Shown: piece after piece, positions 50,904 through 60,115 of the stretch | Layout: every line of letters begins with the position of its first letter | How positions within the stretch are numbered: the stretch's first letter is position 1 | Assembly (NCBI RefSeq): GCF_000372965.1 | Contig: NZ_KB890024.1 | Coordinates: forward strand, 4,304,304-4,368,303 | Reading direction: 5' to 3' | Origin: Hoeflea sp. 108 | Lineage (GTDB): Bacteria > Pseudomonadota > Alphaproteobacteria > Rhizobiales > Rhizobiaceae | Length of the DNA: 64,000 nt | Position numbers and translations under genes: made by a program | The notes under the pieces: generated by a model | Databases searched by the model: none | Told to the model about the DNA's origin: nothing | Seen by the model: only the letters and a program-made list of their open reading frames with translations

Positions 50904-51620
50904 TCAGGTCTGGCTGTCAGCGGGTCCCGCTTCCTTGCCCGCCGCCTTGGTCGGCGGGTCGAAACGGTAGCCCGAGCCTCGGATCGTGGTGATGCTTTCG
51001 GTATCGAGCTTGCGACGCAGGCGCACGATACGCGAGTCGATGGAGCGGTCGAAGGCATCGGCGCTCTCGGCAGGCGCCGCGGCCATGATGTCGTCCCTGG
51101 TCAGCACTTTGCGCGGCTGCGACAGGAACAGCTTGAGCAGAGCGATCTGGCCGGGCGACAGCTGCTCTTCCTCGCCCGAGGCGTGCATGACCAGCGCCGA
51201 GCGCAGGTCGACCGTCGAATTCTCCAGCACCACCAATTCTTGCGTGCCGCGTCCCCGGCGCGCGAGGAGGCCGCCGATGCGCGCGGCGAGTTCTCTCACA
51301 TTGAGAGGGCTCTCCACGACATCGGCGGCGCCCAATTCCAGAGCCAACACCTTGTCGACCAGTTCGGCGGGGCGGCATATCAGGATGAAGCACGGGCCTT
51401 TCTCGCCGCTGAACCTGCGCAGCAGATCCCGACCTTCGGCCGGCGTCAGGCCGTCGCCGACCACCACCACGTCGATGCCCTTGGCCGACAGCAGCGACTC
51501 CGCCTCCCACAGCCGCTTGGCCACACGCACATCGTGGCCGCGCCTGTCGAGATGCTCGGCAAGGTCGGAGGCTATTACCTCCGCTATGGCGACGAGTGCG
51601 ACGATCGATCTTCCAGCCAT
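50904..51620 (-). CDS. Atypical OmpR-type response regulator with degenerate receiver
   Basis: A 238-aa protein with a receiver-like N-terminal domain and an intact OmpR/PhoB winged helix (LSPGQIALLKLFLSQPRKVL, RSIDSRIVRLRRKL, IRGSGYRF). The receiver has lost its active site: the acidic pair is replaced in VALVAIAEVI, the phospho-Asp position is Gly in VVVVGDG, the Thr/Ser is Cys in ILICRP, and the Lys is Ser in VVESPL. It should therefore work without ordinary phosphorylation. It is divergent from a canonical regulator gene at 51820. Confidence 0.88.
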   Translation of the reverse strand: MAGRSIVALVAIAEVIASDLAEHLDRRGHDVRVAKRLWEAESLLSAKGIDVVVVGDGLTPAEGRDLLRRFSGEKGPCFILICRPAELVDKVLALELGAADVVESPLNVRELAARIGGLLARRGRGTQELVVLENSTVDLRSALVMHASGEEEQLSPGQIALLKLFLSQPRKVLTRDDIMAAAPAESADAFDRSIDSRIVRLRRKLDTESITTIRGSGYRFDPPTKAAGKEAGPADSQT

Positions 51621-51819
51621 GTCTCTGTCCGTAGCACGAGCGAAATCGCGACCATTGCCTGCCGGCGAGGGCTGCGCGGCGCCTGCCGTGGCAAGAAGAT
51701 GCCCAGGGATGCGCTCGGCCGGGGATGGGTTCCCAGTCGTGTCTCCCGAAGCTTCAAATCGCCCCTAACGAGGCAGGACGCCATTGGCAACTGCCCACCC
51801 GAAATGATCGCTGGACATC

Positions 51820-52599
51820 ATGTTTATACCCAATCTACTTTCCGCAGGTAGCGGAGGCGAGGCCAAACTGCGAGCCCGGATAGTCATTGTCGAAGACGAA
51901 CCCGATCTGCGGGACGCCGTCGCCGAGTATCTCGGCGCGAACGGCTTCGATGTGACCGCAGTCGAGGGCGCAGCTGCCCTTCGCGCGCTCATCGAAACCG
52001 AAGCATTTCATCTTGCGATACTTGATATCGCCATGCCGGGCGAGGACGGCCTTTCGCTCGGCCGCTGGCTGCGTGGCCGAATGCCGATAGGCATCATCTA
52101 CGCCACCGCCGCGGGCACTGCGCTCGACCGTATCGTCGGCCTCGAGATCGGCGCCGACGACTACCTGGTCAAGCCTTACGAGTTGCGCGAGCTGCTCGCC
52201 CGCGTGCGCAGCGTACTCCGCCGCGTTCCGCAGCCCGACAGCATCAAGCAGGCGCAGCTCGCAGCCCAGCCGCCACGCCGCACCATCGCCTTCGGCGCCT
52301 TTCAGGCCGATCTCGACGGCCGGCTCGTCACCGGCAATGGCGGTGCCATCCTTGACATGGCCAAGAGCGAATTCGACATGCTCGAGGTCTTCCTCACCCG
52401 GCCCAACCGGCTGCTCAGCCGCACCACCATCTCCGAGGCGATCGGCTTTGCCGAAGACCCGGAATCGTCGCGCGCTGTCGACATCCGCATCATGCGGCTG
52501 AGGAAGAAGATCGAGGACGACCCGGCAAACCCGAAATTTCTGCGCACCGTGCGTGGCGAAGGCTATATCTTCTCCCTGCCCGGCAGCGAAAGCTACTGA
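51820..52599 (+). CDS. OmpR-type response regulator
   Basis: A 259-aa regulator with a canonical receiver: acidic pair in IVIVEDEPDLR, phospho-acceptor D69 in AILDIAMPG, Thr in IYATAAG, Lys in DDYLVKPYE; then a winged helix (MAKSEFDMLEVFLTRPNRLL, TVRGEGYIFSLPG). It sits 27 bp upstream of a hybrid histidine kinase gene, its likely partner. The N-terminal 17 residues before the receiver are extra; a start nearer the receiver is possible. Confidence 0.92.
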   Translation: MFIPNLLSAGSGGEAKLRARIVIVEDEPDLRDAVAEYLGANGFDVTAVEGAAALRALIETEAFHLAILDIAMPGEDGLSLGRWLRGRMPIGIIYATAAGTALDRIVGLEIGADDYLVKPYELRELLARVRSVLRRVPQPDSIKQAQLAAQPPRRTIAFGAFQADLDGRLVTGNGGAILDMAKSEFDMLEVFLTRPNRLLSRTTISEAIGFAEDPESSRAVDIRIMRLRKKIEDDPANPKFLRTVRGEGYIFSLPGSESY

Positions 52600-52626
52600 C
52601 GCATCGCGCCCTCGTCGGAAACCGTT

Positions 52627-54711
52627 ATGGCCTTGTTGACCGTCTCACGCACCGACCAGCAGTCGGGCACGCCGAGCCCCACTGTCGCGGCTGGCCAGAT
52701 CGTGCGCCATCTCCGGCAGGCGCAGGACTGGCAGCAGGATATCGACCAGATTCTCGAGCGCTTGGGACGTGCCTTCGGCGGCCATCGCACCATCCTGTTC
52801 AGGCTGCGCGATGTCCCCGGCCAGGGCTTCGCACAGTCCATCTCTGCCTATTGGGTCGACCAGAGGATCGACAAGGTCGCAGCACCGCCAACAACCATCA
52901 ACCAGGCAATCGTCGATTCCGACCCACTGCTCGAGCGCCTCGCCGAGGAGGGCCGCCAAGGCAAGATCTTCATCGGCCACACACGCGACCTTGCCGGCTT
53001 CCTGCGCAAGGATTTCGACAAGCAGCACATCAAGTCGTTCCTGTCGGTCTCGGTCTCGGCCCACGGCCATCTCTGGGGCACGCTTGCCGTCAATGACTGC
53101 GTCGTCGAGCGCAACTGGTCCGACGACGACATCGCTGCCCTTGAGATCATCGCCGCCGCCCTCGGCGACGCCATCGAGCGCTCGCTGTCGGAGTATCATG
53201 TCAGCGAAATCATCCGCCGCACCATGCTGCAGTCGTCGCTCGATGCCATCATGGTCGTCGACGAGACAGGCTCGATCATCGAGTTCAATCCGGCCGCCGA
53301 GAAGATGTATGGCTGGACCCGCGACGAGGTGCTCGGCAAGGACCTGCTCGACACCGTCATCCCTGCTTATTACCGCAAGGGATACGCCAACGGCGCCGAA
53401 TACATGACCGGCCGCGGCGCACCGATGGTCGGCCAGCGCATGGAGACCGTGACCCAGAATGCCACTGGCGAAATCATCCCCATCGAGCTCACCGCCAACG
53501 AGATGCGGCTCGCCGACCGCAGGCTGATCTTCGGCTCGATCCGTGACCTCCGGGAAAAGCACCGCGCCGAAGAAGAGATCAACCGCCAGCGCGAGAAGTT
53601 GCACCAGAACGAAAAGATGGCGGCGATGGGTTCGCTGCTCGCCGGCGTCTCGCACGAGCTCAACAACCCGCTCGCCGTGGTCGTCGCCCAGTCCACCCTG
53701 CTGCATGAATTTGCCACCGATGCGCAAACCAAGATGCGCGCCGAAAAGGTGCGCGCCGCCGCCGAACGCTGCGGCCGTATCGTCAAGAGCTTCCTCGGCA
53801 TGGTGCGCCTGCATCCGACGACGCGGTCGGAAACCGATCTCAACCACGTCGTCCGTGCCGCCCTCGAGGTCACCGCCTACGGCGCCCGCTCCAGCGGCAT
53901 CAGCATCGACACCGACTTTGTCGAAGGCCCGCTCATGGTGCTGGCCGACGCCGACCACATGACCCAGGTCGCAGCCAACTTCCTGGTCAACAGCCAGCAT
54001 GCACTCGCCGGCGCCGTGGATGAGCGCCGCATCTGTGTCCGTACCTTCCGCAATGCCGATGGCAGCGCCGGCTTCTCGGTCGAAGATTCAGGCCCCGGCA
54101 TCGCCGAGAGCATCCGCGACAGGATCTTCGAGTCCTACTTCACCACCAAGCCGATCGGCGTCGGCACCGGCATCGGCCTGTCGATCTCCAAGTCGATCGT
54201 CGATCGCCACAACGGCAAGGTCTGGTTCGAGCCGGTCACGCCGCAGGGCGCACGCTTCGTCGTCGAGCTGCCGCCCATCAAGGGCAGCCATGGCATCGTC
54301 GCCGAGGCAGCGCCGAAATCGAGTGGCCTGCGCCATGCCGTCATCATCGACGACGAACCCGACGTCGCCGGCTCGCTCTCCGACATCCTTGAACTGATGG
54401 GCGTCAAGGCGCGCATCGTCTGGTCGTGGACGTCGGTCGCCGACGCGCTCGGCAGCCAGCCCGTCGACATCATCTTCTCCGACCTGCGCATGCCGGACCG
54501 CAGCGGCATCTCTATCTTCCGCGAGATCGTCAGCGAGCGGCCGGAAATGGCCCAGCGCTTCGTGCTCGTCACCGGCGACCTGATCGGCGCCAAGGCCGAG
54601 ATCGAACAGCTGCCGCCGATGCTCAAGCCGCACATCCTCGAAAAGCCGTTCAGCACCTTCGACGTGCGCAGCGCGCTGAGTGCCGTCAGCGAGCAGGCAT
54701 CCGACCTCTGA
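52627..54711 (+). CDS. Hybrid histidine kinase (GAF-PAS-HisKA-HATPase-REC)
   Basis: A 694-aa cytoplasmic kinase with no membrane helices. Order: GAF-like domain (about 25-190), PAS (about 200-325), HisKA with H343 in GVSHELNNPL, HATPase_c (N box near VAANFLVNSQHA, G boxes GSGP-like VEDSGPGI and GVGTGIGLSI), and a C-terminal receiver with D619 in IIFSDLRMPD. It belongs to the NtrB-like kinase subgroup. Probable operon with the upstream response regulator; the signal is likely cytoplasmic. Confidence 0.93.
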   Translation: MALLTVSRTDQQSGTPSPTVAAGQIVRHLRQAQDWQQDIDQILERLGRAFGGHRTILFRLRDVPGQGFAQSISAYWVDQRIDKVAAPPTTINQAIVDSDPLLERLAEEGRQGKIFIGHTRDLAGFLRKDFDKQHIKSFLSVSVSAHGHLWGTLAVNDCVVERNWSDDDIAALEIIAAALGDAIERSLSEYHVSEIIRRTMLQSSLDAIMVVDETGSIIEFNPAAEKMYGWTRDEVLGKDLLDTVIPAYYRKGYANGAEYMTGRGAPMVGQRMETVTQNATGEIIPIELTANEMRLADRRLIFGSIRDLREKHRAEEEINRQREKLHQNEKMAAMGSLLAGVSHELNNPLAVVVAQSTLLHEFATDAQTKMRAEKVRAAAERCGRIVKSFLGMVRLHPTTRSETDLNHVVRAALEVTAYGARSSGISIDTDFVEGPLMVLADADHMTQVAANFLVNSQHALAGAVDERRICVRTFRNADGSAGFSVEDSGPGIAESIRDRIFESYFTTKPIGVGTGIGLSISKSIVDRHNGKVWFEPVTPQGARFVVELPPIKGSHGIVAEAAPKSSGLRHAVIIDDEPDVAGSLSDILELMGVKARIVWSWTSVADALGSQPVDIIFSDLRMPDRSGISIFREIVSERPEMAQRFVLVTGDLIGAKAEIEQLPPMLKPHILEKPFSTFDVRSALSAVSEQASDL

Positions 54712-54723
54712 GACAGGCTTCCG

Positions 54724-55497
54724 TCACTGCGCGGTGTAACCGCCGTCGATGACCAGCTCTGTCCCAGTGACGAAGCTCGCTTCGTCGGAAGCGAGATAGA
54801 GCACGCCATAGGCGACATCGTCGGGTTCGCCGACGCGGCCAAGCGGTGTCAGCTCGATCGCCTTGTTGCCCTCGCCGCTTGCCGCCAGCTTGTCGAGCGC
54901 CCCTGACGACATCGGCGTGCGGATCCAGCCGGGGCACACCGAATTGACGCGGATGCCGTAGCGCTCCTTTGCGCAATGCAGCGCCGCCGACTTGGTGAAC
55001 AGCTTCACCCCGCCCTTGCTCGCCACATAGGCCGCAGTCGAGGGGCTGCCGACAATGCCCATGGTCGACGAGAAATTGACGATCGAGCCGCCCTGCCCGG
55101 TCTTGCGCATCGCCTCGATACCGAACTTGGTGCCGAGGAACACACCTTCCATGTTCACCGACATGACCTTGCGCCAATCATCGAGGCTGAGCTGTTCGAC
55201 CGAGCCGAAAGGTGCGCCGACACCCGCATTGTTGACCAGGATGTGCAGTCCGCCGAACACATCATGCGTTCGTTCGATGATTGCCTTCCAACCCGTCTCC
55301 GATGTCACGTCATGGGCGACGTAGAGACTGCGTCCGCCGGCGGCCTCGATGCCGGCGGCGACTGCCTCGCCCTTTTCGCGCTGCAGGTCGCTGACCACGA
55401 CTGCCGCGCCCTGGCGCGCCAGAAGCCGCGCCGTCGCCTCGCCCATGCCGGATGCAGCACCTGTGACGATGGCGATCTTTCCTGCGACGCGACCCAT
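54724..55497 (-). CDS. Short-chain dehydrogenase/reductase
   Basis: A 257-aa classical SDR with TGAASGMGEA for NAD(P), NNAGVG, catalytic Ser in NFSSTMG, YVASKGG (Tyr and Lys) and CPGWIRTPM. ATG 55497 has GGGAGG 9 bp ahead. It is convergent with the hybrid kinase gene 13 bp away and alone on its strand after the terminator at 55589. The substrate is not predictable. Confidence 0.9.
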   Translation of the reverse strand: MGRVAGKIAIVTGAASGMGEATARLLARQGAAVVVSDLQREKGEAVAAGIEAAGGRSLYVAHDVTSETGWKAIIERTHDVFGGLHILVNNAGVGAPFGSVEQLSLDDWRKVMSVNMEGVFLGTKFGIEAMRKTGQGGSIVNFSSTMGIVGSPSTAAYVASKGGVKLFTKSAALHCAKERYGIRVNSVCPGWIRTPMSSGALDKLAASGEGNKAIELTPLGRVGEPDDVAYGVLYLASDEASFVTGTELVIDGGYTAQ

Positions 55498-55588
55498 GAC
55501 GAATTCCTCCCGGTTTTGCCACCAGCGTCGCCTGCCATCAGGAACAGCGGCATCGTCGGAAGGGACTAGCGGCCGGACGCCTCGGCAC

Positions 55589-55620
55589 AAAAAAAGGCCC
55601 CGTGGCCGAGACCACGGGGC
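55589..55620 (-). terminator. Rho-independent terminator
   Basis: GCCCCGTGG (55597-55605) and CCACGGGGC (55612-55620) with a CCGAGA loop; on the minus strand a T7 run follows. It ends the small gene at 55682. Confidence 0.9.
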
Positions 55621-55681
55621 AGGTACGCGCTGGAAGGATGTAGGGCGCGGCAGGGAACGCGGTGACCGGGCGGACCGGCGT

Positions 55682-56092
55682 CTAAAAGATGTTCGGGGTG
55701 GTGTGAACCGGCCCGGCGCTGGCGATCAGCCGCACCTTGCGTGGCGCACGTATCCCTGAATCTTCGGCAATGGCGTCGAGGCAGACCTCGCTTTCGACAC
55801 CCCAGGCCTGCCCGCGGCAGGCGATGTCGGCTTCCTTGAGCGGCAGGCGGTCGGTCTTCTCGGTCGTCATCACTCCATCGACGACACGGTGGTCCGACCC
55901 CATCGAGGCAAAAGCCGGGCCACTGGTCGGCGCCAGTGCCATCGACGACAGCGAGGCAACGACGAACACCGAGAACATGGCCATCGGGTGCTCGTTGGCA
56001 CGCTGGCGAATGGCGATGCGCGGCCGGCGATAGATGCGCGAGCGCGGCTGGAACTGGCGGTCGACTTTCTGGACTTTCCTGGAACCGATCAT
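55682..56092 (-). CDS. Small exported hypothetical protein
   Basis: A 136-aa protein: a strongly basic N-terminus of about 35 residues (many Arg), one hydrophobic segment (AMFSVFVVASLSSMALAP) and a 75-residue soluble tail with two Cys (DIACRGQ and SEVCLD) that could form a disulfide. I do not recognise the family. The basic tail plus one helix suggests an inner-membrane protein with the tail in the periplasm. It has its own terminator and an AT-rich promoter region. Confidence 0.7.
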   Translation of the reverse strand: MIGSRKVQKVDRQFQPRSRIYRRPRIAIRQRANEHPMAMFSVFVVASLSSMALAPTSGPAFASMGSDHRVVDGVMTTEKTDRLPLKEADIACRGQAWGVESEVCLDAIAEDSGIRAPRKVRLIASAGPVHTTPNIF

Positions 56093-56410
56093 GGCAATTT
56101 TGCCTTTTCGTTAAAATTCATTCCCTTGTTGAAATGAAACTAACCGAAACATGTAACGACATGATGCTGACCGATGTCAACTCATGAAACAACAAATAAT
56201 CCGCATAAACAGTCAATATGACTGCCAAATTGGTCACAAAGTTACGCAAAATCAGTCAACTCTGTCGAAATCCTGCCGCAAAACGGGAGGAGCAAAAGCT
56301 TCCCTTTGGTAACAAGAGCCGCCCATGTCGCAATAATTCGAACCAAACGAAAGGCCGATGCAGTCACCTGCATCGGCCTCGGCATGAATGGTTCTGTTGG
56401 TCTGTGGCGT
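56093..56410. other. AT-rich intergenic region with one hairpin
   Basis: A 318-bp gap that is clearly more AT-rich than its surroundings (for example TGAAACAACAAATAATCC). It should carry the promoter for the 55682 gene; no confident hexamers were assigned. Its right end contains the terminator at 56352-56379. No gene is supported. Confidence 0.5.
56352..56379 (-). terminator. Terminator after the GNAT gene
   Basis: AGGCCGATGCAG (56352-56363) and CTGCATCGGCCT (56368-56379) form a perfect 12-bp stem with a TCAC loop; a short T-tract follows on the minus strand (TTTCGTTTGG). Confidence 0.75.
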
Positions 56411-56710
56411 TCAGCCGTTCAGCACATCCGCCCATTCGGGATGGCGACGGAACTGCGCCGCGGCAAAGGGGCAGAGCGGGATGATCTTCTTGCCGGCCGC
56501 ACGTGCGTCTTCAACTGCCCGCGTCACCAGCCGCAATCCTGCCCCCTGGCCACGGAATGCGTCGGGCACCTCGGTATGGTCGATGATGAACAGATGATCG
56601 CTGATGGTCGTATAGGTCATCTCGGCCTCCGCCCCGCCGGCACCGCGTATGACGTAGCGTCCTTTGGTGCCGCGATCCTCAAGCTCGATGACAGGAAGTT
56701 CTTCGGTCAT
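56411..56710 (-). CDS. GNAT-like N-acetyltransferase (YjdJ/NATD1 type)
   Basis: A 99-aa small acetyltransferase. The acetyl-CoA loop is in FRGQGAGLRLV, preceded by the strand DHLFIIDHTEVPDA and followed by KKIIPLCPFAA, the pattern of the short COG2388 group. The start overlaps the upstream hydrolase stop by 4 bp. Cargo unknown; the operon context suggests detoxification. Confidence 0.87.
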   Translation of the reverse strand: MTEELPVIELEDRGTKGRYVIRGAGGAEAEMTYTTISDHLFIIDHTEVPDAFRGQGAGLRLVTRAVEDARAAGKKIIPLCPFAAAQFRRHPEWADVLNG

Positions 56711-57327
56711 TGCCCCTGCTCCTTGGTTGCGAAGAACCGCTTCGCGGCTTCGATTTCGTTGGGGCGCACCTCGTGGCCACCCCCGTGCCATTCCAGCCTG
56801 ACGTCGGCGCCGGCGTCCCGCAAATAGGCGTTGAGCCGGCTCGTCAGTTCGGGCGGACAGATCGGGTCGCGCCGCCCGGCGGTGATCAGCACCCGCCGCC
56901 CCGAAAGGCTGCCATTGATCTCGGGTGCGAACGGGATCAGCGGATGCATCAGCGCCGTTGCATCGAACTGCTCGGGTGCCGCAAACAGCACCGAGGCCAG
57001 GATGTTGGCGCCGTTGGAGTAGCCAAGCGCATGGACCGCCGACGGCTTTGCCTCCTTGACATGCGCCTTGACGAAGCCGGCCATCTTGACCGTCGCCCTG
57101 ATGAGATCGTCCATGTCGTAGACACCCTCGCCGGTGCGGCGGAAGAAACGCGCCGCCCCCATTTCGGATACGTCGCCGCGGGGCGACACGACAGTCGCCC
57201 CCGGCACCAGCTCCCGGGCAAAGCCGAGCAGCTGGTTTTCATCGCCGCCGGTGCCGTGAAAGGCAAAGACCAGCGGTCCCCCGGGTTCCCCCGGCAGCAC
57301 CTTGTGGATGTACGCGTCCTTGCTCAT
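56707..57327 (-). CDS. Alpha/beta-hydrolase (carboxylesterase, MhqD-like)
   Basis: A 206-aa cytoplasmic serine hydrolase. The nucleophile elbow is GYSNG, the oxyanion region VFAFHGTGGDENQLL, the acid lies in AGRRDPICP and the His in GGGHEV. It matches the small YpfH/MhqD-like carboxylesterases. It is 9 bp after the ring-cleaving dioxygenase gene; the same gene pair (mhqO, mhqD) works in quinone and diamide resistance in Bacillus. Confidence 0.88.
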   Translation of the reverse strand: MSKDAYIHKVLPGEPGGPLVFAFHGTGGDENQLLGFARELVPGATVVSPRGDVSEMGAARFFRRTGEGVYDMDDLIRATVKMAGFVKAHVKEAKPSAVHALGYSNGANILASVLFAAPEQFDATALMHPLIPFAPEINGSLSGRRVLITAGRRDPICPPELTSRLNAYLRDAGADVRLEWHGGGHEVRPNEIEAAKRFFATKEQGQ

Positions 57328-57336
57328 CGGTCCTCC

Positions 57337-58269
57337 TCAGTCGCCCAGCGGCTGCAGGGTCTTTTCAAGATAATCGCGCAGATGCGCATGCTGCGACGGC
57401 AACTTCAGCGCCTCGCCGAGATGGGCGGTGTCCTCGTCGCGGTCGAAGCCGGGTTCGTTGGTCGCGATCTCGAACAGCACGCCGCCGGGGGTACGGAAGT
57501 AGATCGCCCAGAAGTAGTCACGGTCGATGACCGGCGTCACCTGGTAGCCCGTCTCCATCAGCGCCTTGCGCACCTCGAGCTGCTTGGCCCGGTTCTCCAC
57601 CGCAAAGGCAATGTGATGGACCGAACCGGCACCCAGGCCTGCAAAGGAAGCACCCGGCAGCGTCTCGATATCGATGAAATCGGCACCGTTGCCGTCCTTC
57701 ACCGCCAGGCGCTTGACGTTGCCCGAGGTGTCGACCTCCTCATAGCCCATAAACTTCAGGAGCTCTTCGGTGGCACCGCCATCGCGCAGCCTCAGCGAGG
57801 CCGAGTGAAAGCCGCGGATCGCCTCGTCGTTGGCGACGCCGCCCTTGACCCACGGCGTGCGCTTGCCGCCCTCGGCCTCGACCAGTGCGAAACCGTCACC
57901 GTCGGGACCGGCAAAGCTCAGGCGCTTCTCGCCGAATTTCTCATCGCGGGCCAGGCCAGTGACGCCCTGGTCGGCGAAGCGCTGCTCCCAGAAGGGCAGC
58001 GTGCCCTCGGGTACGGAGAACACGGTTGTGCCAACCTCGCCGACGCCCGGGCGGCCTTTGCCGATGTCGGAGAACGGGAAGTAGGTCATGACGGAACCCG
58101 GCGTGCCCAACTCGTCTGCGTAATAGAGATGATAAACGTCCGGCGCGTCGAAATTGACCGTCTTCTTGACCCGGCGCAGGCCGAGCTTGTGGGTGAAGAA
58201 CTGGTTGTTCTCGGCCGCATCCCTGGCCATCGAGGTCACGTGGTGCAGGCCCTTGATCTGGTTGAGCAT
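57337..58269 (-). CDS. Ring-cleaving dioxygenase (MhqO-like, VOC superfamily)
   Basis: A 310-aa protein with two VOC/glyoxalase-type modules. Metal-ligand candidates are HHVTSMA near the N-terminus, HHIAFAV in the second module and the Glu in GVLFEIATNEPGF. MhqO-type dioxygenases are thought to open hydroquinone or catechol rings. ATG 58269 has AAAGGAG ahead. It starts a three-gene operon with a carboxylesterase and a GNAT protein, probably for electrophile (quinone) detoxification. Confidence 0.9.
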   Translation of the reverse strand: MLNQIKGLHHVTSMARDAAENNQFFTHKLGLRRVKKTVNFDAPDVYHLYYADELGTPGSVMTYFPFSDIGKGRPGVGEVGTTVFSVPEGTLPFWEQRFADQGVTGLARDEKFGEKRLSFAGPDGDGFALVEAEGGKRTPWVKGGVANDEAIRGFHSASLRLRDGGATEELLKFMGYEEVDTSGNVKRLAVKDGNGADFIDIETLPGASFAGLGAGSVHHIAFAVENRAKQLEVRKALMETGYQVTPVIDRDYFWAIYFRTPGGVLFEIATNEPGFDRDEDTAHLGEALKLPSQHAHLRDYLEKTLQPLGD

Positions 58270-58499
58270 CGTCTCGCTCCTTTCGCTAGCCGCGGCCCTT
58301 GCCGCTCTGTTGGGCTGAATATGGGCGCATCGATTGTTGCGGCATAGTGGCCGGTCGCAGAATGGTCCGTTCACAAAAATCGAACAATAAAAGCGAATTC
58401 GTTCACACTTTTTGGCATGACCGATCGCTGCATGAAGACGCTTGCACGGCACCGTGAATCCGGCTTCCTTGGCCGCGATTTCAATTGCGGGGGGCGAGC

Positions 58500-60053
58500 T
58501 TGGCAAACAGGGGCGGACGACCGAACATTCTTCTCATCACCTGCGACCAGTGGCGCGGCGACAGCCTGTCGACGGTCGGCCACCCCGTGGTGAAGACGCC
58601 CCACGCCGATGCACTCGCCCGCGAAGGCGTCACCTTCAGGCGCCACTATGCCGGCACCGCGCCCTGCTCGCCGGCACGCGCCTGCCTCTACACCGGCCTC
58701 TACCAGATGAACAATCGCGTCTGTCGCAATGGCTCGCCGCTGGATGACAGGCACGACAACATCGCCCGCGCCGCCCGCCGTGTCGGCTACGACCCGACGC
58801 TGTTCGGCTACACCGACGTCTCGCCCGACCCGCGCGGCCGCGCTGCAGGCGACCCGTTCCTGCGCACCTATGAAGGCGTGCTGCCCGGTTTCACCACCCG
58901 CCAGCTGTTGCCCGAACACCAGAAGGCCTGGCTGTCCTGGCTCGCCGCGCGCGGCATCGACTCCAGTGCCGGCTTTCCCGATGTCCATAAGCCGGCAAAT
59001 GCCGATGCGTCGGAGGTCAGCAACGCGGTTCCTGTCTATTCAAAGGATGAGACCCCGACCGCTTTCCTGGCCGGCGAGTTCCTGCGTTGGCTTTCCGAGC
59101 AGGACGAAGGCCAGCCCTGGTTCGCCCATGTCTCCTTCCTCAGTCCGCATCCGCCCTTCATCGTGCCCGAGCCGTTCAACACTATGTACGAGCCGTCGGA
59201 GGGCCCGGCATATGATCGCGCCACGAGCCTCGAGGCCGAAAAGGCGAGCCACCCGTTCCTCGCCTATCACCTAGAGCATCACCAGAACAAATCGAGCTTC
59301 ATCCCCGGCGCTACAGGCAAGGTCGGCGACTGGAGCGAGCAGGAATTTCGCAAGATCCGCGCCCTCTATTACGGCATGATCTCGGAGGTCGATTCCCAGC
59401 TCGGCCGCATCTGGCAAGGCATCCGCGACAATGGCGCCTGGGAGGACACCATCGTCATCCTCACGTCCGACCACGCCGAGATGATGGGCGACCACTTTAT
59501 GCTCGGCAAGGGCGGCTGGTTCGACGGCAGCTACCACATCCCGCTGATCATCAAGGCCCCCGGCCACGCGCTGGCCTCGGGCTCCGCGGTCGACCGCTTC
59601 ACCAGCGCGGTCGACATCATGCCAACCCTGCTCGACCTCATCGGCGGCAAGGCACCGCATCTCGACGGCCAGTCGCTCAAGCCATTCCTCGAAAGCCACG
59701 AGCCCGAAATCTGGCGCAACGCCGCCTTTTGGGAATACGACTTCCGCTCGGTCGCCGAAGGCACGACAGAGGCCCATTTCGGGCTTGACTCACGCTCGCT
59801 CAACTTGGCTGTCATCCGCACCGAAAAGGTCAAGTATATACATTTCGGCGGTGGCCTCCCGCCGCTGCTCTACGATCTCGTCAATGATCCCGGCGAGACC
59901 AACAACCTTGCCGACGATCCGGCATGGCTGCCTGTCAGGCTCGAATTCGCCGAGCGGCTGCTAGCCCATCGCGCCCGGCATCTCGACCAGTCGTTGGCAT
60001 TGTCGGAACTGGCCGAGGCCGGCGCCGTCGGCCATTTCGCCCGGCTGCCCTAG
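58500..60053 (+). CDS. Phosphonate monoester hydrolase / sulfatase (alkaline phosphatase superfamily)
   Basis: A 517-aa enzyme. The formylglycine site is C56 in TAPCSPARACLYTG (C-x-P-x-R). The body follows the Rhizobium phosphonate monoester hydrolase pattern: LITCDQWRGD, NNRVCRNGSPLDDRHDNI, FGYTDVSPDPR, HPPF and TSDHAEMMGDH, LGKGGWFD. It hydrolyses phosphonate or phosphate mono/diesters or sulfate esters. TTG 58500 with a G-rich box ahead is the likely start; a TTG at 58485 is the alternative. It needs a formylglycine-generating enzyme, which is not in this window. Confidence 0.88.
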   Translation: MANRGGRPNILLITCDQWRGDSLSTVGHPVVKTPHADALAREGVTFRRHYAGTAPCSPARACLYTGLYQMNNRVCRNGSPLDDRHDNIARAARRVGYDPTLFGYTDVSPDPRGRAAGDPFLRTYEGVLPGFTTRQLLPEHQKAWLSWLAARGIDSSAGFPDVHKPANADASEVSNAVPVYSKDETPTAFLAGEFLRWLSEQDEGQPWFAHVSFLSPHPPFIVPEPFNTMYEPSEGPAYDRATSLEAEKASHPFLAYHLEHHQNKSSFIPGATGKVGDWSEQEFRKIRALYYGMISEVDSQLGRIWQGIRDNGAWEDTIVILTSDHAEMMGDHFMLGKGGWFDGSYHIPLIIKAPGHALASGSAVDRFTSAVDIMPTLLDLIGGKAPHLDGQSLKPFLESHEPEIWRNAAFWEYDFRSVAEGTTEAHFGLDSRSLNLAVIRTEKVKYIHFGGGLPPLLYDLVNDPGETNNLADDPAWLPVRLEFAERLLAHRARHLDQSLALSELAEAGAVGHFARLP

Positions 60054-60069
60054 GCCTACCTCCAAACGA

Positions 60070-60095
60070 AAAGCCCGCGCCGAAGCGCGGGCTTT
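60070..60095. terminator. Bidirectional terminator between convergent genes
   Basis: AAAGCCCGCGC (60070-60080) and GCGCGGGCTTT (60085-60095) form an 11-bp stem with a CGAA loop, serving both the hydrolase gene and the PRC-barrel gene. Confidence 0.85.
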
Positions 60096-60115
60096 CCTAC
60101 ACGATACGCCTGGTC

